This document shows, in pieces, positions 15,098-17,090 of a stretch of 17,090 nt of DNA (position 1 is its first letter; each line of letters opens with the position of its first letter). The stretch is from Paraclostridium ghonii (GTDB lineage Bacteria; Bacillota; Clostridia; Peptostreptococcales; Peptostreptococcaceae): contig NZ_JAKEDR010000059.1 of NCBI RefSeq assembly GCF_023653455.1, positions 1 to 17,090 on the forward strand, read 5' to 3'. A program made the position numbers and the translations under genes. The notes beneath the pieces were generated by a model. It was not told where the DNA came from, did no database searches, and worked only from the letters and a program-made list of their open reading frames with translations.

Positions 15098-15814
15098 ATG
15101 AGCGTTATTAAAGTAAATAATATTACTAAGGAAATTTCTAAAGTTAAAATACTAGATAATATAAGTTTAGAAATTAAAGAAGGAGAGCTTTTAGGATTAA
15201 TAGGACCATCTGGATCGGGCAAAAGCACTTTTATAAAATCTATTATAGGTATGGAAAAAATAGATAAAGGAGCGATTTCAATTTTAGGAGAAAAAATTCC
15301 GAATAGGAGAATTTTACAAAATATTGGATATATGGCGCAAGCTGATGCTTTATATGAAGATTTAACTGGAGAAGAAAATTTAGAATTCTTTGCTAAAATA
15401 TTTTCAATAAGTAAAGACAAAAGAAGAGAAAGAACAGCATATGTATCTAATTTAGTTAATATACAAAATGACTTAAACAAACAGGTTAAATACTATTCAG
15501 GAGGTATGAAAAGAAGATTATCTTTAGCTATTTCGTTAATACAAGATCCTAAAGTGCTTATATTAGATGAACCCACAGTAGGAATAGATCCTAAACTTAG
15601 ATTTAGTATTTGGAATGAACTTCATAAATTAAAATCTCATGGAAAATCTATAATAATAACTACTCATGTAATGGACGAAGCTAAAAGATGTGATAAATTG
15701 GCTTTAATAAGAAATGGAGAGATTATAGCCAATGGAACTCCAATGGAATTAAAAGATAGATTTAAAGTAGATACAATTGAAGACATATTTTTAAAAATAG
15801 GGGATGAAATATAA
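15098..15814 (+). CDS. ABC transporter ATP-binding protein (ABC-2 exporter type)
   Basis: A 238-residue ATPase that powers the membrane protein encoded next. The ATG at 15098 is preceded by AAGGAGGAG at 15085-15093, an excellent ribosome site; the in-frame ATG at 15068 lies inside the operator palindrome and lacks one. Motifs are complete: Walker A GPSGSGKST (36-44, Lys42), a Q-loop region near GYMAQADALYEDLT, the signature YSGGMKRRL (133-141), Walker B VLILDEPTVG with Asp157 and Glu158, and the H-loop TTHVMDEA. The sequence resembles the CcmA/YhaQ/NatA class used by drug, antibiotic and sodium exporters. It overlaps the permease gene by one base (TAATG), so the two are translationally coupled. 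The substrate cannot be told from sequence; control by a TetR-type regulator suggests defence against a toxic compound. Confidence 0.93.
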   Translation: MSVIKVNNITKEISKVKILDNISLEIKEGELLGLIGPSGSGKSTFIKSIIGMEKIDKGAISILGEKIPNRRILQNIGYMAQADALYEDLTGEENLEFFAKIFSISKDKRRERTAYVSNLVNIQNDLNKQVKYYSGGMKRRLSLAISLIQDPKVLILDEPTVGIDPKLRFSIWNELHKLKSHGKSIIITTHVMDEAKRCDKLALIRNGEIIANGTPMELKDRFKVDTIEDIFLKIGDEI

Positions 15815-16881
15815 TGAGGATAAAAGCGATTATAATAAGGATAATAAAGCAAACTATTAATGATAAGAGAACACTAGCTCTCATGATGATTGCGCCTATG
15901 GTTGTTATGACTTTAGTTTATTTTCTATTTAACTCTAATGAAGATAAATTGTTAAACATAGGAGTGTATAATACATCGGCTGAATTTAATGAAAATCTTG
16001 AAAAAGCAGATCTTAATATAAAAAAGTATAATAATAAAAATGAAATTGAAGATAAAATAATAAATGATAACCTAGATGCATTTATAGTTTCAGGTAATAA
16101 TAAACTTGAAGTAACTTATGAGAATAGTTCACCAATAAACACTAAAGAAATTCAAGCCAAAGTACAGTCAACTGTATTAAAGGATGAATTTTTAAAGATT
16201 TCTTCCATGGTTAATAATAATTTTGATAAAACTACTAAAAATGAAATACAACAAAATTATGTATATTCAAATAAGGACTTAACATATTTTGATACTATAA
16301 GTCCTATTCTTATTGGGTTCTTTGTATTTTTCTTTGTATTTTTAGTTTCTGGAATATCTTTATTAAAAGAAAGAACAACAGGTACTTTAGATAGATTGCT
16401 ATCAACTCCTATAAAAAGGAGCGAGATAGTAATAGGATACTTAATAGGATATGGCATATTTGCAATAATACAAACAATACTAATTGTATTATTTTCTATT
16501 TATATATTAAAGATAACGATAGAAGGAAGTATAGCTTTAGTAGTTATAGTAAATATATTAATAGCACTTGTAGCATTATCTTTAGGACTTCTTTTGTCTA
16601 CATTTGCCAATTCAGAGTTTCAGATTATGCAGTTTATACCTATAATAATAGTTCCTCAAATTTTTTTTACAGGATTAATACCTATAGAAAATATGGCTGG
16701 ATGGTTGCAAAACATATCTAAAATAATACCTTTATATTATGGAGCTAATGCACTTAATGATATTTTTATAAAAGGTTTTAATTTCAATAATATATATAAT
16801 GATTGTATTATTTTAATAATATTTATATTAGTTTTATATGCTTTAAACATATTTGGATTAAAGAGATATAGAAAAATATAA
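15814..16881 (+). CDS. ABC-2 type transporter permease
   Basis: A 355-residue membrane partner of the preceding ATPase. The ATG at 15814 shares its A with the TAA stop of the upstream gene. One membrane helix lies near residues 20-40 (LALMMIAPMVVMTLVYFLF). A hydrophilic domain of about 110 residues follows and should face outward. Five helices then run from about 165 to the end, including the typical FLVSGISLLKERTTGTLDRL loop and IPIIIVPQIFFTGLIPIENM. The layout of one helix, a large external domain and five helices is standard for ABC2_membrane_3 proteins such as YhaP-like exporters. The N-terminal domain has no recognised motif. Together with the ATPase it should form a dimeric exporter. 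Confidence 0.92.
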   Translation: MRIKAIIIRIIKQTINDKRTLALMMIAPMVVMTLVYFLFNSNEDKLLNIGVYNTSAEFNENLEKADLNIKKYNNKNEIEDKIINDNLDAFIVSGNNKLEVTYENSSPINTKEIQAKVQSTVLKDEFLKISSMVNNNFDKTTKNEIQQNYVYSNKDLTYFDTISPILIGFFVFFFVFLVSGISLLKERTTGTLDRLLSTPIKRSEIVIGYLIGYGIFAIIQTILIVLFSIYILKITIEGSIALVVIVNILIALVALSLGLLLSTFANSEFQIMQFIPIIIVPQIFFTGLIPIENMAGWLQNISKIIPLYYGANALNDIFIKGFNFNNIYNDCIILIIFILVLYALNIFGLKRYRKI

Positions 16882-16908
16882 TAAAATTTAGTAATAAAGT
16901 ATAACTTT

Positions 16909-16945
16909 CCACATATAAAAACTAATAAAGAAGTTTTATATGTGG
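16909..16945. promoter_or_regulatory. Hairpin before the last gene, overlapping its ribosome site
   Basis: CCACATATAAAA (16909-16920) pairs exactly with TTTTATATGTGG (16934-16945), and three more pairs can form after a one-base bulge. No T run follows. The last GG of the 3' arm belongs to the ribosome site GGAGGGG (16944-16950), so the hairpin could partly mask it, or it may be a weak terminator of the exporter operon. Confidence 0.45.
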
Positions 16946-16952
16946 AGGGGTT

Positions 16953-17090
16953 ATGGAAGATTTATTACACAAAATAGATGAGATAAAAGAAATCTTACAA
17001 TCTAAAGATATAAAATCTATAAAAAAGAGTAAATTAAAAACTATATCCACAAAAGAAATAAACAAAGATAATAAACAGGTTATTATAACC
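16953..17090 (+). CDS. Unrecognised gene, 5' part only (runs off the window)
   Basis: An open frame of 46 codons begins at the ATG at 16953, just after GGAGGGG (16944-16950), and continues to the window edge without a stop. The visible part is lysine- and isoleucine-rich: a short helix-prone N-terminus (MEDLLHKIDEIKEILQSKD) and a basic stretch (about residues 19-40). No domain can be recognised. The strong ribosome site and open frame make a real gene likely; the function is unknown. Confidence 0.6.
   Translation, partial: MEDLLHKIDEIKEILQSKDIKSIKKSKLKTISTKEINKDNKQVIIT

Overview
The window looks like chromosome of a low-GC Gram-positive anaerobe of the class Clostridia, most likely the family Peptostreptococcaceae (Paraclostridium, Romboutsia or Paeniclostridium type). 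This rests on very AT-rich sequence, strong AGGAGG-type ribosome sites, frequent AGA and ATA codons, and the gene families present. The genus is an inference and was not tested by any search.

Layout. Positions 1-4802 hold two related membrane sensor histidine kinases in tandem. The first is cut by the window edge. The second is a long two-propeller kinase with 14 Reg_prop-type repeats and its own promoter. Neither has a response regulator beside it. A strong terminator, tRNA-Ser(UGA) and a small acidic protein gene follow. Next comes a SWIM-SNF2 helicase gene (5370-7490) that appears to lack most of the usual middle region, then a 75-residue protein built almost entirely from six 11-residue repeats.

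Positions 7809-8211 contain no convincing gene. They carry a terminator, an unusual GC-rich structured segment (about 7977-8102) and a probable promoter for the next gene.

Positions 8212-14306 form a maltose/alpha-glucoside utilisation locus: a LacI-family regulator, a PTS IICB permease, an endonuclease/exonuclease/phosphatase-fold protein that I read as a maltose-6'-phosphate phosphatase (MapP type), a GH13 alpha-glucosidase and a maltose O-acetyltransferase. The proposed route is uptake of maltose as its 6'-phosphate, removal of the phosphate in the cytoplasm, and hydrolysis to glucose. Two matching operators (TGCAA-N4-TTGCA), centred 148 bp apart, flank the permease promoter and suggest looping repression by the LacI protein. 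Between the phosphatase and glucosidase genes lies a 110-bp inverted-repeat element with apparent 6-bp target duplications, which looks like a small non-autonomous mobile element.

Positions 14307-16881 hold a TetR-family regulator facing a divergent two-gene ABC-2 exporter operon. The intergenic region has overlapping divergent promoters and two clean inverted repeats. The last 138 bases begin an unrecognised gene that runs off the window.

I saw no CRISPR array, prophage, toxin cluster or complete insertion sequence, and no clearly new defence or biosynthetic system. The most distinctive items are the MITE-like insertion, the GC-rich intergenic element, the 11-mer repeat protein and the shortened helicase.
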